DNA of 39,410 nt, taken from contig NZ_QZEY01000031.1 in assembly GCF_003594875.1 (NCBI RefSeq), forward strand, positions 1 to 39,410, read 5' to 3'. Positions 24,770 to 33,293 of the stretch are shown here, piece by piece. How positions within the stretch are numbered: the stretch's first letter is position 1; every line of letters starts with the position of its first letter. The stretch is from Bailinhaonella thermotolerans. Lineage in GTDB: Bacteria > Actinomycetota > Actinomycetes > Streptosporangiales > Streptosporangiaceae. Under the pieces are notes generated by a model. That model searched no databases. It saw nothing but the letters and a program-made list of their open reading frames with translations, and had not been told where the DNA came from. Position numbers and translations under genes: made by a program.

Positions 24770-24808
24770 GCCTGAGTCGGGGCGCGGCCCCCGGCGGCGG
24801 GGCGGCGG

Positions 24809-25300
24809 CTAGGCGCGCAGGACGCCGTTGGGGGTCGCGGGCCAGCTCATGCGGATCTGGAGGCCGTCCGCGCCGGACAGCACCTCCACGTCGTCGGCGA
24901 GGCCGGCGATCACCGCGAGGCCGAAACCGGACTCGGGCATGTCGGGGAGCAGGTGCCTGAGTTCGTCGTCGTCGCCGCGGCGGGGTGCCACGACGGACGG
25001 CGCTCCGGGGGGTGCTCCGGGGGCGGGGGTGGGTGACGCCGCGTCCTCGGCGGACGCGGCGTCGGTGACGGTCACTTCGAACCGTCCCGAATCATCACGC
25101 AGCTCGATGCGCACGGGAAGCCCAGGGCAGTGGCGGCGGTGGGCCTCCACCGCCCTGGAACACGCTTCGCCGACCGCGAGCCGCACCTCGTCCAGAAGCT
25201 GCTCGTCGACGCCGGTCCGCCGCGCGACCGCCGTGGCGATCAGGCGGGCGGTCCGGACGTGCGCGGGCAACGCGCTGAACGTCAGCTCGACAGTAGCCAT
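24809..25300 (-). CDS. RsbW-like anti-sigma factor / ATP-binding protein with degenerate ATP site
   Basis: The protein has 163 residues from ATG 25300, 12 bases after bldG. The fold is a GHKL ATPase of the SpoIIAB/RsbW type: VELTFSALPAHVRTARL at the start, DEVRLAVGEACSRAVEAH (about 37-54) at the N-box, and ESGFGLAVIAGLADDVEV near the C-terminus. The N-box Asn (usual EAxxNAV) is replaced by Arg in EACSRAV, and the DxGxG of the G1 box is missing, its place taken by a Pro/Gly/Ala-rich insert (about 85-110). Kinase activity is therefore doubtful; it may work mainly by protein binding. In Streptomyces the gene next to bldG encodes an anti-sigma factor that pairs with BldG. Confidence 0.9.
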   Translation of the reverse strand: MATVELTFSALPAHVRTARLIATAVARRTGVDEQLLDEVRLAVGEACSRAVEAHRRHCPGLPVRIELRDDSGRFEVTVTDAASAEDAASPTPAPGAPPGAPSVVAPRRGDDDELRHLLPDMPESGFGLAVIAGLADDVEVLSGADGLQIRMSWPATPNGVLRA

Positions 25301-25312
25301 GCCGCGAGCCCG

Positions 25313-25663
25313 TTACTTGTCCTTATCGTGGGCTTCCCTGGCCTCGTCCACCGAGGCGTAGATCCCGAAGACCTTGGTCAGGCCGGTGATCCGGAAGATC
25401 TTCAGGATGCGCTCCTGAGTGCAGACCAGCTCCAGGGAACCGTCGTGCGCGCGCACCCGCTTGAGCCCGCCGACGAGGACCCCGAGCCCGGTAGAGTCAA
25501 GGAACTCCACCTTCTCCATGTTGACCAGAAGATGGAAGTTGCCCTTGTTGACCAGGTCGATCAGGAGCTCACGCAGCCTCGGCGCGGTGTAGACATCGAT
25601 CTCGCCCTCCACCTCGACGATGGTGAGCTGACCCTCCGTGCGGTGATCCAACTTGAGATCCAC
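25313..25663 (-). CDS. bldG: STAS-domain anti-anti-sigma factor BldG
   Basis: The protein has 116 residues from GTG 25663, with GGAGG upstream; earlier in-frame codons do not fit the family start. The STAS domain runs from about 8 to 108, with [21 protein letters not shown] and the phosphorylation site [12 protein letters not shown], where Ser57 follows Asp56, as in BldG. Unphosphorylated BldG-type proteins bind an anti-sigma factor and free the sigma factor; in Streptomyces BldG is needed for aerial hyphae and antibiotic production. The next gene encodes its RsbW-like partner. It is divergent from the helicase gene, with 141 bases between starts. Confidence 0.95.
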   Translation of the reverse strand: MDLKLDHRTEGQLTIVEVEGEIDVYTAPRLRELLIDLVNKGNFHLLVNMEKVEFLDSTGLGVLVGGLKRVRAHDGSLELVCTQERILKIFRITGLTKVFGIYASVDEAREAHDKDK

Positions 25664-25804
25664 AGATCCTCCAGCGCCATGCCCTGCTGACTCCTCGGAG
25701 CGGGTCGGCCGCCTCGCGACGAACAGATCCGCACGCGCGGCATTCAACCACGCTCCGACATCGTGTCTATACGAAATCACGACTCCGGGCGACTCTCCCC
25801 GCAG

Positions 25805-28147
25805 ATGCCAAACTGGAAACCCGTGACCGTGCCCATCTCACCTTCCGGCCCCCCCGAGGCCCCCGAGCGAGCCGAGACGCTGCTAGAGCGCCTGCTCGCC
25901 GGTTCCGCGCGTGCCGACCGCCTCACCCACGTGGAGCACGTCCCCGCACGTCAGAGCGCATCCGCGGGGTGGCCGGAGTGGGTGCCGGAGGTGCTCGTCG
26001 CACGCCTCTCGCACCGGGGCGTGGAGGGGCTGTGGGAGCACCAGGCCCGGGCCGCGGAGCTGGTGCGGCGTGGCCAAAACGTGATCATTGCCACTGGCAC
26101 CGCGTCGGGTAAATCTCTCGCGTACCAGGTGCCCGCGATCAGCGAGATCCTGTCCGGCGGCGGCAACGTGCTCTATCTCACGCCCACCAAGGCGCTGGCC
26201 GCCGACCAGCTCCGCGCGGTCCGGTCGCTGCGGCTGACCCAGGTGCGCGCGGCCACCTTCGACGGGGACACCCCGCCCGAGGAGCGCGACTGGGTGCGCC
26301 AGCACGCCAACTACGTCCTGACCAACCCGGACATGCTGCACCGCACCCTGCTCCCCCGGCACTCGCGCTGGGCGGGGTTCTTCCGCCGGCTGCGCGTCGT
26401 CGTGATCGACGAGTGCCACGGGTACCGCGGCGTCTTCGGCTCCCACGTCGCCCAGATCATCCGCCGCCTGCGCCGCGTCGCCGGGCGGTACGGCGCCTCG
26501 CCCGTGTTCGTCCTCGCGTCGGCGACCGCGTCGGACCCGGGCGTCTCCGCCGCGCGACTGACCGGCCTGCCGGTCGTGGAGGTGACCGAGGACGCCTCGC
26601 CGCGCGGGGCGACCACGTTCGCGCTCTGGGAGCCGCCGCTGACCGACCTGCGGGGCGAGAAGGGCGCCCCGGTGCGCCGCACCGCCACGGCCGAGGCGGG
26701 CGACCTGCTCGCGGACCTGGTGGTCGAGGGGGTGCGGACGCTGGCCTTCGTGCGGTCTCGCCGGGGCGCCGAGTCCGTCGCCCTGGGGGCCCGGCGGGCG
26801 CTGGCCGAGGCCGCGCCGGAGCTGGCGGACCGGGTGGCGGCCTACCGCGCGGGGTACCTCGCCGACGATCGCCGCCGCCTGGAGAAGGCGCTGCGTTCCG
26901 GCGAGCTGACCGGGCTGGCCACCACGAACGCGCTGGAGCTGGGCGTGGACGTCTCCGGCCTGGACGCCGTGCTGATCACGGGCTGGCCGGGCACGCGCGC
27001 GTCGCTGTGGCAGCAGGCCGGGCGCGCGGGCCGCGACGGGCGGGACGCGCTGGCCGTGCTCGTCGCGCGGGACGACCCGCTGGACACCTATCTCGTGCAC
27101 CACCCGTCGGCGCTGTTCGGGCAGCCGGTCGAGGCGATCGTGCTCGACCCCGACAATCCGTACGTCCTCGGCCCCCACCTGTGCGCCGCCGCCGCCGAGC
27201 TGCCGCTGACCGAGGCCGACCTGGAGGTGTTCGGCCCCGCCGCGGAACCGGTGCTGGACGACCTGGTACGCCGGGGGATGCTGCGGCGGCGGCCGACGGG
27301 CTGGTACTGGACCCGGCGCGAGCGCGCCTGCGACCTGGCGGACATCCGGGGCTCCGGCGGCAGTCCGGTCCAGGTGGTCGAGGCCTCGACCGGCCGCCTC
27401 CTGGGCACGGTGGACGAGCCGTCGGCGCACTCGACGGTCCACGACGGGGCGGTCTACGTCCACCAGGGCGAGACGTTCGTGGTGTCGCTGCTGGACCTGG
27501 ACGCGGGGGTCGCGCTGGTCGAGGCGGCCGACCCCGACCACACGACGTTCGCGCGGGACGTCACGGACATCTCGATCGCGGAGACGCTGCGCACGACCCC
27601 CTTCGGCGGGGGCACCCTCTGCTTCGGCACGGTCGAGGTGACCCAGCAGGTCGTGTCGTACCTCATCCGCCGCCTCCACACCGGCGAGGTCCTCGGCGAG
27701 GAGCCCCTCGACCTGCCGCCGCGCACGCTGCGCACCCGCGCGGTCTGGTGGACCCTGCCCGCGGGCACCGTGGCCGGGCTGGCGGAGGAGGGCGTGGACC
27801 TCGGCGGGGCCGCCCACGCGGCGGAGCACGCCTCGATCGGCCTCCTGCCCCTGTTCGCCACCTGCGACCGCTGGGACATCGGCGGCGTCTCCACCGAGCT
27901 CCACCCCGACACCGGTGTCCTCACCGTGTTCGTGTACGACGGCCACGACGGCGGTGCGGGCTTCGCCGAACGCGCCTACGACCGCGCCCTCGACTGGCTC
28001 ACCGCGACCCGCGAGGCCATCGAGTCCTGCCCCTGCGAGGCCGGCTGCCCCTCCTGTATCCAGTCCCCGAAGTGCGGAAACGGCAACGACCCCCTGGACA
28101 AGCCCGGCGCCCTCCGCCTCCTCGCCGCCCTCCTCCCCACCTCCTGA
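25805..28147 (+). CDS. DEAD/DEAH-box helicase with DUF1998 zinc domain (MrfA/YprA-like)
   Basis: The helicase has 780 residues from ATG 25805 (a GTG at 25763 is possible). Helicase motifs: [10 protein letters not shown] (96-104), Ia [17 protein letters not shown] (202-205), III SATAS, and in the second RecA domain [18 protein letters not shown] and [10 protein letters not shown]. The C-terminal third carries the DUF1998-type domain, with a cysteine cluster at 742, 744, 748, 751 and 757 for a metal ion. Such proteins (Bacillus MrfA) unwind DNA 3'-5' in mitomycin-crosslink repair. It sits divergently beside bldG, a neighbourhood known in Streptomyces. Confidence 0.93.
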   Translation: MPNWKPVTVPISPSGPPEAPERAETLLERLLAGSARADRLTHVEHVPARQSASAGWPEWVPEVLVARLSHRGVEGLWEHQARAAELVRRGQNVIIATGTASGKSLAYQVPAISEILSGGGNVLYLTPTKALAADQLRAVRSLRLTQVRAATFDGDTPPEERDWVRQHANYVLTNPDMLHRTLLPRHSRWAGFFRRLRVVVIDECHGYRGVFGSHVAQIIRRLRRVAGRYGASPVFVLASATASDPGVSAARLTGLPVVEVTEDASPRGATTFALWEPPLTDLRGEKGAPVRRTATAEAGDLLADLVVEGVRTLAFVRSRRGAESVALGARRALAEAAPELADRVAAYRAGYLADDRRRLEKALRSGELTGLATTNALELGVDVSGLDAVLITGWPGTRASLWQQAGRAGRDGRDALAVLVARDDPLDTYLVHHPSALFGQPVEAIVLDPDNPYVLGPHLCAAAAELPLTEADLEVFGPAAEPVLDDLVRRGMLRRRPTGWYWTRRERACDLADIRGSGGSPVQVVEASTGRLLGTVDEPSAHSTVHDGAVYVHQGETFVVSLLDLDAGVALVEAADPDHTTFARDVTDISIAETLRTTPFGGGTLCFGTVEVTQQVVSYLIRRLHTGEVLGEEPLDLPPRTLRTRAVWWTLPAGTVAGLAEEGVDLGGAAHAAEHASIGLLPLFATCDRWDIGGVSTELHPDTGVLTVFVYDGHDGGAGFAERAYDRALDWLTATREAIESCPCEAGCPSCIQSPKCGNGNDPLDKPGALRLLAALLPTS

Positions 28148-28275
28148 CCACTCCCGTACGGCCCGAGCCGGGCACCCCCGTGGCGTACGGCGGGGCGCGA
28201 GCCGCGGCGGCGTACGGCGGGCGTGAACCGGGGCGTGGCTCCGGCGTGCGGCGTGAGCGGCCGGCGGGGGCGTCA

Positions 28276-28305
28276 GGGCCCGCACACCCTGGGGCACGCG
28301 GGCCC
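28276..28305 (+). terminator. Stem-loop after the helicase gene
   Basis: Bases 28276-28283 pair with 28298-28305 (8 bp), about 130 bases past the helicase stop. The surrounding spacer (28148-28436) holds several GTACGGC words and imperfect repeats but no gene. Confidence 0.45.
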
Positions 28306-28436
28306 CGCCGTACGACCCGGGGCGTGACGTGGCGTGAGGGGGCCGTCCGGGGCCTGAGCTGGGGAAGGGTGGTGGGACCGAATAACGGGGCGCTTACGGG
28401 GAACGTCGCCGCCAAGTTCTTGGAGGTGAAAGGACC

Positions 28437-28868
28437 ATGGCCCTGCTGGGCATCCTGCTGGTCCTGGTGGCGGCGGCGTTCGCGACCGGCGTCCTCGTGG
28501 ACCAGACGGACACCACGACCATCACTATCTTCGACCGCGCCTACCAGGTCACGAACGCCGAGCTGTTCCTCGCCGGCGCGGCCTGCGCGACGGTTCTCCT
28601 TCTCGGTCTCGCCCTGATCATGGTGGGCGCCCGCCGTTCGGCCGCCAAGCGCCGCCAGCTCCGCGCGGTGCGCGCGCAGGCCGGTGAGCGAGTGGCGACC
28701 CTGGAGGAGGAGAAGCGCACCCTTGAGCGCAAGCTCGCCGAATCCCCATCCGCCGACGGTTCCTCCCCCGCCCCTCAGACGCGCCCTGAGGCCATGACGG
28801 TCAAGGACCGCCTCGTAGCCCGGGGCCGCCGCCGCAAGACCCCCGAGGAGCCCCACACCCCCGCCTGA
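28437..28868 (+). CDS. LapA-like two-helix membrane protein with coiled coil
   Basis: The 143-residue protein starts at ATG 28437, with GGAGG (28422-28426) upstream. Two membrane helices (about 2-20 and 43-66) enclose a short outer loop, DQTDTTTITIFDRAYQV, which resembles the LapA-domain arrangement. A charged helix (about 67-98, VRAQAGERVATLEEEKRTLER) suggests a coiled coil, followed by a disordered tail. The role is unknown; LapA-like proteins in Gram-negatives act in envelope assembly, but this actinobacterial form need not. A strong terminator follows, so it is probably monocistronic. Confidence 0.8.
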   Translation: MALLGILLVLVAAAFATGVLVDQTDTTTITIFDRAYQVTNAELFLAGAACATVLLLGLALIMVGARRSAAKRRQLRAVRAQAGERVATLEEEKRTLERKLAESPSADGSSPAPQTRPEAMTVKDRLVARGRRRKTPEEPHTPA

Positions 28869-28882
28869 CCCCCGCCCACCCC

Positions 28883-28912
28883 GGTCCCGGGCCCTCCAAG
28901 AGGCCCGGGACC
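28883..28912 (+). terminator. 11-bp stem-loop terminator with T-rich tail
   Basis: Bases 28883-28893 pair perfectly with 28902-28912 around an eight-base loop, followed by TTTCC. It lies 14 bases past the stop of the gene ending at 28868. The remaining gap to 29162 shows nothing more. Confidence 0.85.
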
Positions 28913-29162
28913 TTTCCACGCCGCCTCCAGAACGCCCCTCCCCCCCGCCCGATCAAGGCGCACGTGGCGGCCTGAGGGACGCGACTTCCTCTCCTCGGCC
29001 CGGCCTCGGGCACGGCCGCGGCGGCGAGCACGCCCCCTCAGCAGAGCGTGGATCACGCGCCGCGAACAGTGCGGAAGCGGGCCCTTTCCGTGGCAGGCCG
29101 GAGGCGGGTTTGACGCCGTCTGCGGCTCGGGCTTCCTGGAGGGCAGGGGCGGAGGTGGGTGG

Positions 29163-30644
29163 TCAGTCGCGGCGGCGGCGGCCGGTGTAGGGGCGGGCGG
29201 CCCAGCGGGTGGGGGAGTCGCCGGGGGCTGAGGGCTTGGAGTCGGGGGTGTCGCGCCAGAAGCCGGTGGCGGCGTCGGCGGGCGGGCGGTCCTGGGTGCG
29301 GGCCGTGGAGGGCTCGTGCGGGGTGGGGGCGGGAGCCGGGGTCCCGTGGCCCGGGGTCTCGGGGGCCGCCTTGGGGGTGGGCTTGGGGGCCGGCTTGGGG
29401 GCCGATTTGGGGAGGGCCAGGCGGATGGGGCTGGGACGGCGCCGGGGGCCGGGGGCCGACGGGGCGCGCGAGGCGGCGGGGCGGCGGGTGCCCATGGCGA
29501 GGATGACGGCCGGGCGGCGCGGGCCGGACGCGGGGGCTTCGTCGGCGGCGGGCGCCGTGGCGACGGCCGTACGGCGTCGCGCCCACCAGCCGACGTGACC
29601 GGCGACCAGCAGCAGGATCAGCAGGATCGCGACGCTCTGGCCCCAGTTGAGGGTGCCGGGGACCGCCGTCGGGGTGTTCTGGGAGCTCTTGGCGGCGGGC
29701 GGGAGCTGGGGCTTGTCGCCGCCGGTCGTGCCGGTGCCGGTGCCGCCGAGGGCGGAGTCGGAGTCCGCCGTTTCGCCGGAGGAATCGGGCAGCGTGAAGG
29801 GGGAGCTGGCCGCGTCCGGGGTGGGCTGCGCGGCCCTGGGCAGGCGGGGGAGCTCCCCCGCGGCGGGCGGGTCGGCCCGGCCCCGGTCGTTCTCGCGCGT
29901 GTCGTTCTCGCGCCCGTCGCCCTCGGCCGGGGGCCTGACCTCCGGGGCGGTCGCCCGGGGGCGGGGCGCCGCGGGCACGGTGACATAGGACATCGCGGAC
30001 CGGCCGGACGCGACCGAGCCTCCGTCGCCGTCACTCCTCTTCGCGCGTACGGCGAAGCCCACGCGCTTGCCCCGCGCGGCGTCGGGCACGGCAAGGGTGG
30101 CCTCGCAGGACCCGCCGCAGTCACCGGCGTCGAGGGTGCCGACGACGCCGCCCGTACTGCTGATGACCTCATAGGCCTGGAGGTCGGGTTCGCGTCCCTT
30201 GGCCCAGGTGACGACCACGCGCTCCTTGCCCGACATCGACGCCTTGACCCGTCTGGGCGTGGCGGGCGGGCGGCGCACGCGGAAACTGGCCGTGTCGTAG
30301 ACCTTGCCGGTGAGGGAGCCCTTGAGCGAGACGCGGTAGGTGCCGTTGCGGGCGTCCTCGGGGGTGTAGGAGGCGTTCAGCGTGGACGAGCCGATGAGGA
30401 CGGCCTTCTCGCCGACCTTCTGCGATCGGCCGCCGGGCGACACGACGAGCAGGTGCAGCGTGGCCGGGCCTTCCACCTTCGCGCTGAGCCGGACCGAACC
30501 GCCGGTGACGATCTGGCCGTCCGTGGGGGCGAGGATGTCGCCGTCGATCTCGGCCGTCGCGGGAGACGCGCCGCCGACCACGGCGGGAACGGCCAGCGCG
30601 GGGGTGAGGGCCAGCGCCGCCAGGAGCCTTCGAGCCGGGGTCAC
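29163..30644 (-). CDS. Secreted, membrane-anchored Fn3-like protein with long Pro/Arg tail
   Basis: The protein has 493 residues from GTG 30644, with GGAAGGGAA upstream. A Sec signal peptide (about 1-31, ending ATAE) is followed by an Ig-like beta domain (about 35-125; ILAPTDGQIVTGGSVRLSAKV), a fibronectin-III-like domain (about 128-225; TWAKGREPDLQAYEV) with a CGGSC pair, a Pro/Ser/Gly-rich stalk (226-330), one membrane helix (about 335-355; VAILLILLLVAGHVGWWARRR) and a cytosolic Pro/Lys/Arg tail of about 135 residues, with KPAPKPTPK and a basic end. Function unknown: it may be an adhesin or envelope scaffold, and it lies next to Tad pilus genes on the same strand. The tail is unusually long for a stop-transfer anchor. 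Confidence 0.85.
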   Translation of the reverse strand: MTPARRLLAALALTPALAVPAVVGGASPATAEIDGDILAPTDGQIVTGGSVRLSAKVEGPATLHLLVVSPGGRSQKVGEKAVLIGSSTLNASYTPEDARNGTYRVSLKGSLTGKVYDTASFRVRRPPATPRRVKASMSGKERVVVTWAKGREPDLQAYEVISSTGGVVGTLDAGDCGGSCEATLAVPDAARGKRVGFAVRAKRSDGDGGSVASGRSAMSYVTVPAAPRPRATAPEVRPPAEGDGRENDTRENDRGRADPPAAGELPRLPRAAQPTPDAASSPFTLPDSSGETADSDSALGGTGTGTTGGDKPQLPPAAKSSQNTPTAVPGTLNWGQSVAILLILLLVAGHVGWWARRRTAVATAPAADEAPASGPRRPAVILAMGTRRPAASRAPSAPGPRRRPSPIRLALPKSAPKPAPKPTPKAAPETPGHGTPAPAPTPHEPSTARTQDRPPADAATGFWRDTPDSKPSAPGDSPTRWAARPYTGRRRRD

Positions 30645-30808
30645 GAAGTTTCCCTTCCTCGAGAGCCGGCGCCTCCCCCGGGACCCGCCGTTCCCGGTGA
30701 AGCCCGCCGCCTACGATCCCGCGCCGTCCATCCCGCCATGACCAGCGGACCTGGCGGCAAGATCGGACTCCGCGGACCTTCAGTACGGGGACTGTACATT
30801 CGAACGAC

Positions 30809-30835
30809 ACTTCTTGGACACCGCGTCCAAGTAGT
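30809..30835. promoter_or_regulatory. 27-bp inverted repeat upstream of the Fn3-like gene
   Basis: CTTGGAC (30813-30819) and GTCCAAG (30825-30831) are a perfect inverted repeat with a five-base spacer; extending the arms keeps 10 of 11 pairs. It lies 165 bases before the GTG start in an AT-richer patch and is a candidate operator. The rest of the 326-base spacer 30645-30970 shows no gene. Confidence 0.45.
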
Positions 30836-30970
30836 CGTAATTCTTTCGCGACCCATCCTCTACGCGCATCCGCGGCCCCGCCAGCCCCATTTCTCCCGTC
30901 CCGCTCAGGGGCGACGCACGGCGGCGATCTCGGCGCGGCCCAGCGACCCGCAGGGCGGTGGCCGCCCGGC

Positions 30971-31459
30971 TTAGCGATCTCCCGCGGGGTCCGCGGCGTC
31001 CGCGAGGGTCCCGGCGACCGGTCCCGCGCGCGCCCTCGCCCTGATCGCGTGGCGGACGCCGGTGGCGACCTCGCTGAGGACGACCTCGGTGGTGACGTCG
31101 GCGATCCCGTCCTGGGTGATCCCGCATCTCACCATCCGCGCCCGGTTGGCCTCGGCGATCGCGGACGCCCTCCCACAGCCCGTCCGCTCCCCCGTGTGGG
31201 CCTGGCGGGCCGCCGCGAGCGCGCTGAGGTCCGCCGCCGCCTGGGCCCGGTGCCGGGCGTCGCGGATCGCCCCGATCGACACCAGGACGACCACCACCAC
31301 CCAGACGAGCCCGATGACGCCGGCCACCCACACCGTCGCCGACCCCCGCGACCCGTATCTCCCACGAGTCAGCGGCCCGGCGCTCCGGCCCACCCGCCTC
31401 GGTCCCCGGCGGGACCGGCGGATGCGGCCGGATGCCCTTCTCAGATCACGGCACGACAT
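30971..31459 (-). CDS. Rv3654c-like TadE/flp-associated pilus protein
   Basis: The protein has 162 residues from ATG 31459, with GAGAGGAG upstream. A basic N-terminus is followed by GSATVW (39-44) and one membrane helix (41-64), then HRAQAAADLSALAAA, typical of the Rv3654c-type TadE-like family that ends actinobacterial Tad loci. Cys95 and Cys112 could form a disulfide outside the membrane. It is the last of the three pilin-like genes and starts 176 bases after the TadE gene. The likely role is a minor pseudopilin or assembly factor of the Tad apparatus; the exact function is unknown. Confidence 0.88.
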   Translation of the reverse strand: MSCRDLRRASGRIRRSRRGPRRVGRSAGPLTRGRYGSRGSATVWVAGVIGLVWVVVVVLVSIGAIRDARHRAQAAADLSALAAARQAHTGERTGCGRASAIAEANRARMVRCGITQDGIADVTTEVVLSEVATGVRHAIRARARAGPVAGTLADAADPAGDR

Positions 31460-31635
31460 GCGATCTCTCCTCTCTTCGGATCCGGTTCGGCTCTTCGGTC
31501 CGGTCCGGCTGGTCACGCGCGCGCTTGCGCCGGCCCCCGGCCCGCCGTTCGTCGGGGGCTTCAGTGGCGAGTGCCGGTGGGGTCCATGTGGGCGCACCCG
31601 CGCCGTGCGCGACGCCCGGCGCGGTCACCACGGGA

Positions 31636-32004
31636 TCAGGGCGGGATCAGGGCCTGGGGCTCGGTGGCCGAGACCGCCGTGGCGCCGACGCGGAGTGGGG
31701 GCATGCCCCTGAGCCACAAGGGGTTCAGGGCGACGGTCACCTCGACCTTCGTCTCCTCGGGCCCGGCCGTCAGGGTCACGCGGGCTCCCTGCGGAGCGGT
31801 GCGCGCCGCCTGGGCCTCGACGGTGGCGGCCGGTTCGCCGCGGGCCGCGGCCCGGGCGCCCGCCCGAGCCGCGTCCACGCAGGCGAGTTGCGCGTTCAGG
31901 GCCACGATGGCCCAGAGCGCCGCGCCGACCACGACGACGAGCGCGGGCAGCGCGGTAGCCATCTCGGCCGTCACCATGCCCCGCTCACCCGTCCGCCGGA
32001 TCAC
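31636..32004 (-). CDS. TadE-family minor pilin
   Basis: From GTG 32004 the protein has 122 residues. Its prepilin site is G-MVTAE, with Glu at +5, followed by a hydrophobic helix (ATALPALVVVVGAALWAIVAL), as in TadE pseudopilins, then a short soluble domain with one Cys in the exposed part (QLACVDAAR). The frame is also open to an ATG at 32247 that overlaps the DUF4244 stop as ATGA; that start would add an 81-residue, Arg/Gly/Pro-rich, weakly codon-biased leader. I prefer the shorter form from family length, but coupling to the upstream gene makes the long form possible. It is processed by a prepilin peptidase not in this window. Confidence 0.82.
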   Translation of the reverse strand: MIRRTGERGMVTAEMATALPALVVVVGAALWAIVALNAQLACVDAARAGARAAARGEPAATVEAQAARTAPQGARVTLTAGPEETKVEVTVALNPLWLRGMPPLRVGATAVSATEPQALIPP

Positions 32005-32243
32005 CCCGGCCCGGAGCAGCGTCAGCCAGACCGGTTCGGAGTTCTCTCGCGCCCCGCCCGCCCCGCCCCGGCGTCGGTTTCCCGGGCGCAGGAGCCGATG
32101 GAGCGCGGTCGGGTGAGATTCACCGCGTCCGGCGGCTCCCGATCGGGGCTCCGCCGAGCCAGGCGGCGCTGTCGCGTCCCGGCCCGGCGGGCGCCAGGCG
32201 AGCCATCGCGGGCATCGCCCCCTCGCCGCTGCGCACATCTGGC

Positions 32244-33146
32244 TCATCCCGCCAGCGACAGGGCTCGCCGGATCAGGTCGGAGAGCATCTTGCGGACCTC
32301 GGGGCTCGTGAGGATCTTGAAGAGCAGGGCGGCGAACCCGCACGCCGCGATGGTCCCCACGGCGTATTCCGCCGTGGACATCCCGGCGTCCCCGCGCCTC
32401 CGGCCACCCCTCCGCGACCTCGGCGGCGGCGGCACGGCCACCCCGGCGAACACCACGAGCGCCCGCGCGAACCCCGCGTGCCACAGACCGAGAGCGCGCT
32501 CCCGAGCCCCCGCGCCCTGCCGCCGCACCCACCGCACGGCCTCGGAGTCCGAGCGGATCCGGCATCCGGCCCGATCGGCGACCGCGCGGAGCGCGCGTCT
32601 TCCTCGCGGTATCCAGCGCCGGGCGACCCGCGCCGCCGCGAAGCCGGCGCGACTCCCGCCTCCAAGGCCAGGACCACCGACCCCCGAAGTCCCCGGCCCC
32701 GGGCTCCGCGCCGGGCGGGACGGAGGGGTGGTCAGGAGCGACTTCGCCCCCTGGGTCAGGGGCCACGTCACTCGGGCGACCCGAGGTCGGAGCCGGTGGG
32801 CCAGGCGGGTGATTCGAGGGCGGAGGCACGTGGCCAGGAGGGGGATCCGAGAGTGAGCGCGGACGGTCACGCCCGCGAGGCGGGAGGCGATGGTCTCAGC
32901 CTCCCCTCCGCCGGCGGAATCCTCCTCTCGCGGGACGGGCTGGGCGCGCCGACCGGCCGGCGGAAAGAGGTCCGGGTCGATGAGAACCGGCGGGGACGGG
33001 GCCGTGGGCGGCCGTGGAGGGATCGGGAGACGGCTGTGGCGGGGACAGGGCGACTCCGGGGAACGGGCGTCGCCAGGGGCCTCCTGGAGCGTGACGGCGT
33101 CGCCGGGGAAGGGGCTCGCCTGGGTGGGATGAGCTGCTGCGTGCAT
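32244..33146 (-). CDS. DUF4244 (Flp pilin-like) protein with very long N-terminal leader
   Basis: The C-terminal 45 residues are a DUF4244 pilin: prepilin-type site G-MSTAE with Glu at +5, helix TIAACGFAALLFKIL, then SPEVRKMLSDLIRRAL. The frame is open to ATG 33146, which has AGAGGAGG eight bases before it, giving 300 residues. The usual length is 60-110, so about 255 residues of Pro/Arg/Ser-rich leader are extra. Third positions in the leader are only moderately G/C (about 80%, against the mid-90s in neighbours), so it is either relaxed coding or an accidental open frame. The core is real; the start is uncertain. A shared promoter element lies 102 bases upstream. Confidence 0.65.
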   Translation of the reverse strand: MHAAAHPTQASPFPGDAVTLQEAPGDARSPESPCPRHSRLPIPPRPPTAPSPPVLIDPDLFPPAGRRAQPVPREEDSAGGGEAETIASRLAGVTVRAHSRIPLLATCLRPRITRLAHRLRPRVARVTWPLTQGAKSLLTTPPSRPARSPGPGTSGVGGPGLGGGSRAGFAAARVARRWIPRGRRALRAVADRAGCRIRSDSEAVRWVRRQGAGARERALGLWHAGFARALVVFAGVAVPPPPRSRRGGRRRGDAGMSTAEYAVGTIAACGFAALLFKILTSPEVRKMLSDLIRRALSLAG

Positions 33147-33247
33147 GGGCACCTCCTCTGGGGGTGGCGGCCCCTTCCCGGGACCGCCTCGGCGCCGGTC
33201 CTGCCGGCCCAGTCAGCGTCGCCGAGCCAGGACCTCCCCCGATCAGC

Positions 33248-33293
33248 CGAACCCGGTTCTGTGGACAGCCCCTCCGCCTGTGGATAACCACCC
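33248..33293 (-). promoter_or_regulatory. Tad promoter element, copy A (two TGTGGA cores)
   Basis: On the plus strand it begins CGAACCCGGTTCTGTGGACA, identical for 20 bases to copy B at 38330, followed by a second TGTGGA 20 bases after the first and ACCACCC. The second core reads TTATCCACA on the minus strand, the DnaA-box consensus. It lies 102 bases before the DUF4244 start. Confidence 0.75.

Larger units (their letters stand above)
23675..24808. other. 1.1-kb gene-free region upstream of hppA, AT-rich island plus repeats
   Basis: No ORF on either strand has both a good start and actinobacterial codon bias. The part nearest hppA (about 23830-24110) is clearly AT-richer than its surroundings, with many TTT and AAT words. 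It carries a direct repeat CAAGATCAYTT at 24051-24061 and 24083-24093, 32 bases apart. The next 600 bases are GC-rich, with degenerate 20-bp repeats and a terminator for the RsbW-like gene (24738-24769). It probably holds the hppA promoter and possibly an unrecognised small RNA. Confidence 0.6.

Noticed and set aside
24010-24960. 316-codon plus-strand ORF in the hppA-rsbW spacer
   Set aside because: No ribosome binding site; composition follows the degenerate 20-bp repeats, and the end runs antisense into the RsbW-like gene.
33280-33288. Replication origin near the DnaA-box-like sequence
   Set aside because: Only one consensus box is present and no dnaA, dnaN or box cluster lies around it; a promoter role fits the duplicated element better.
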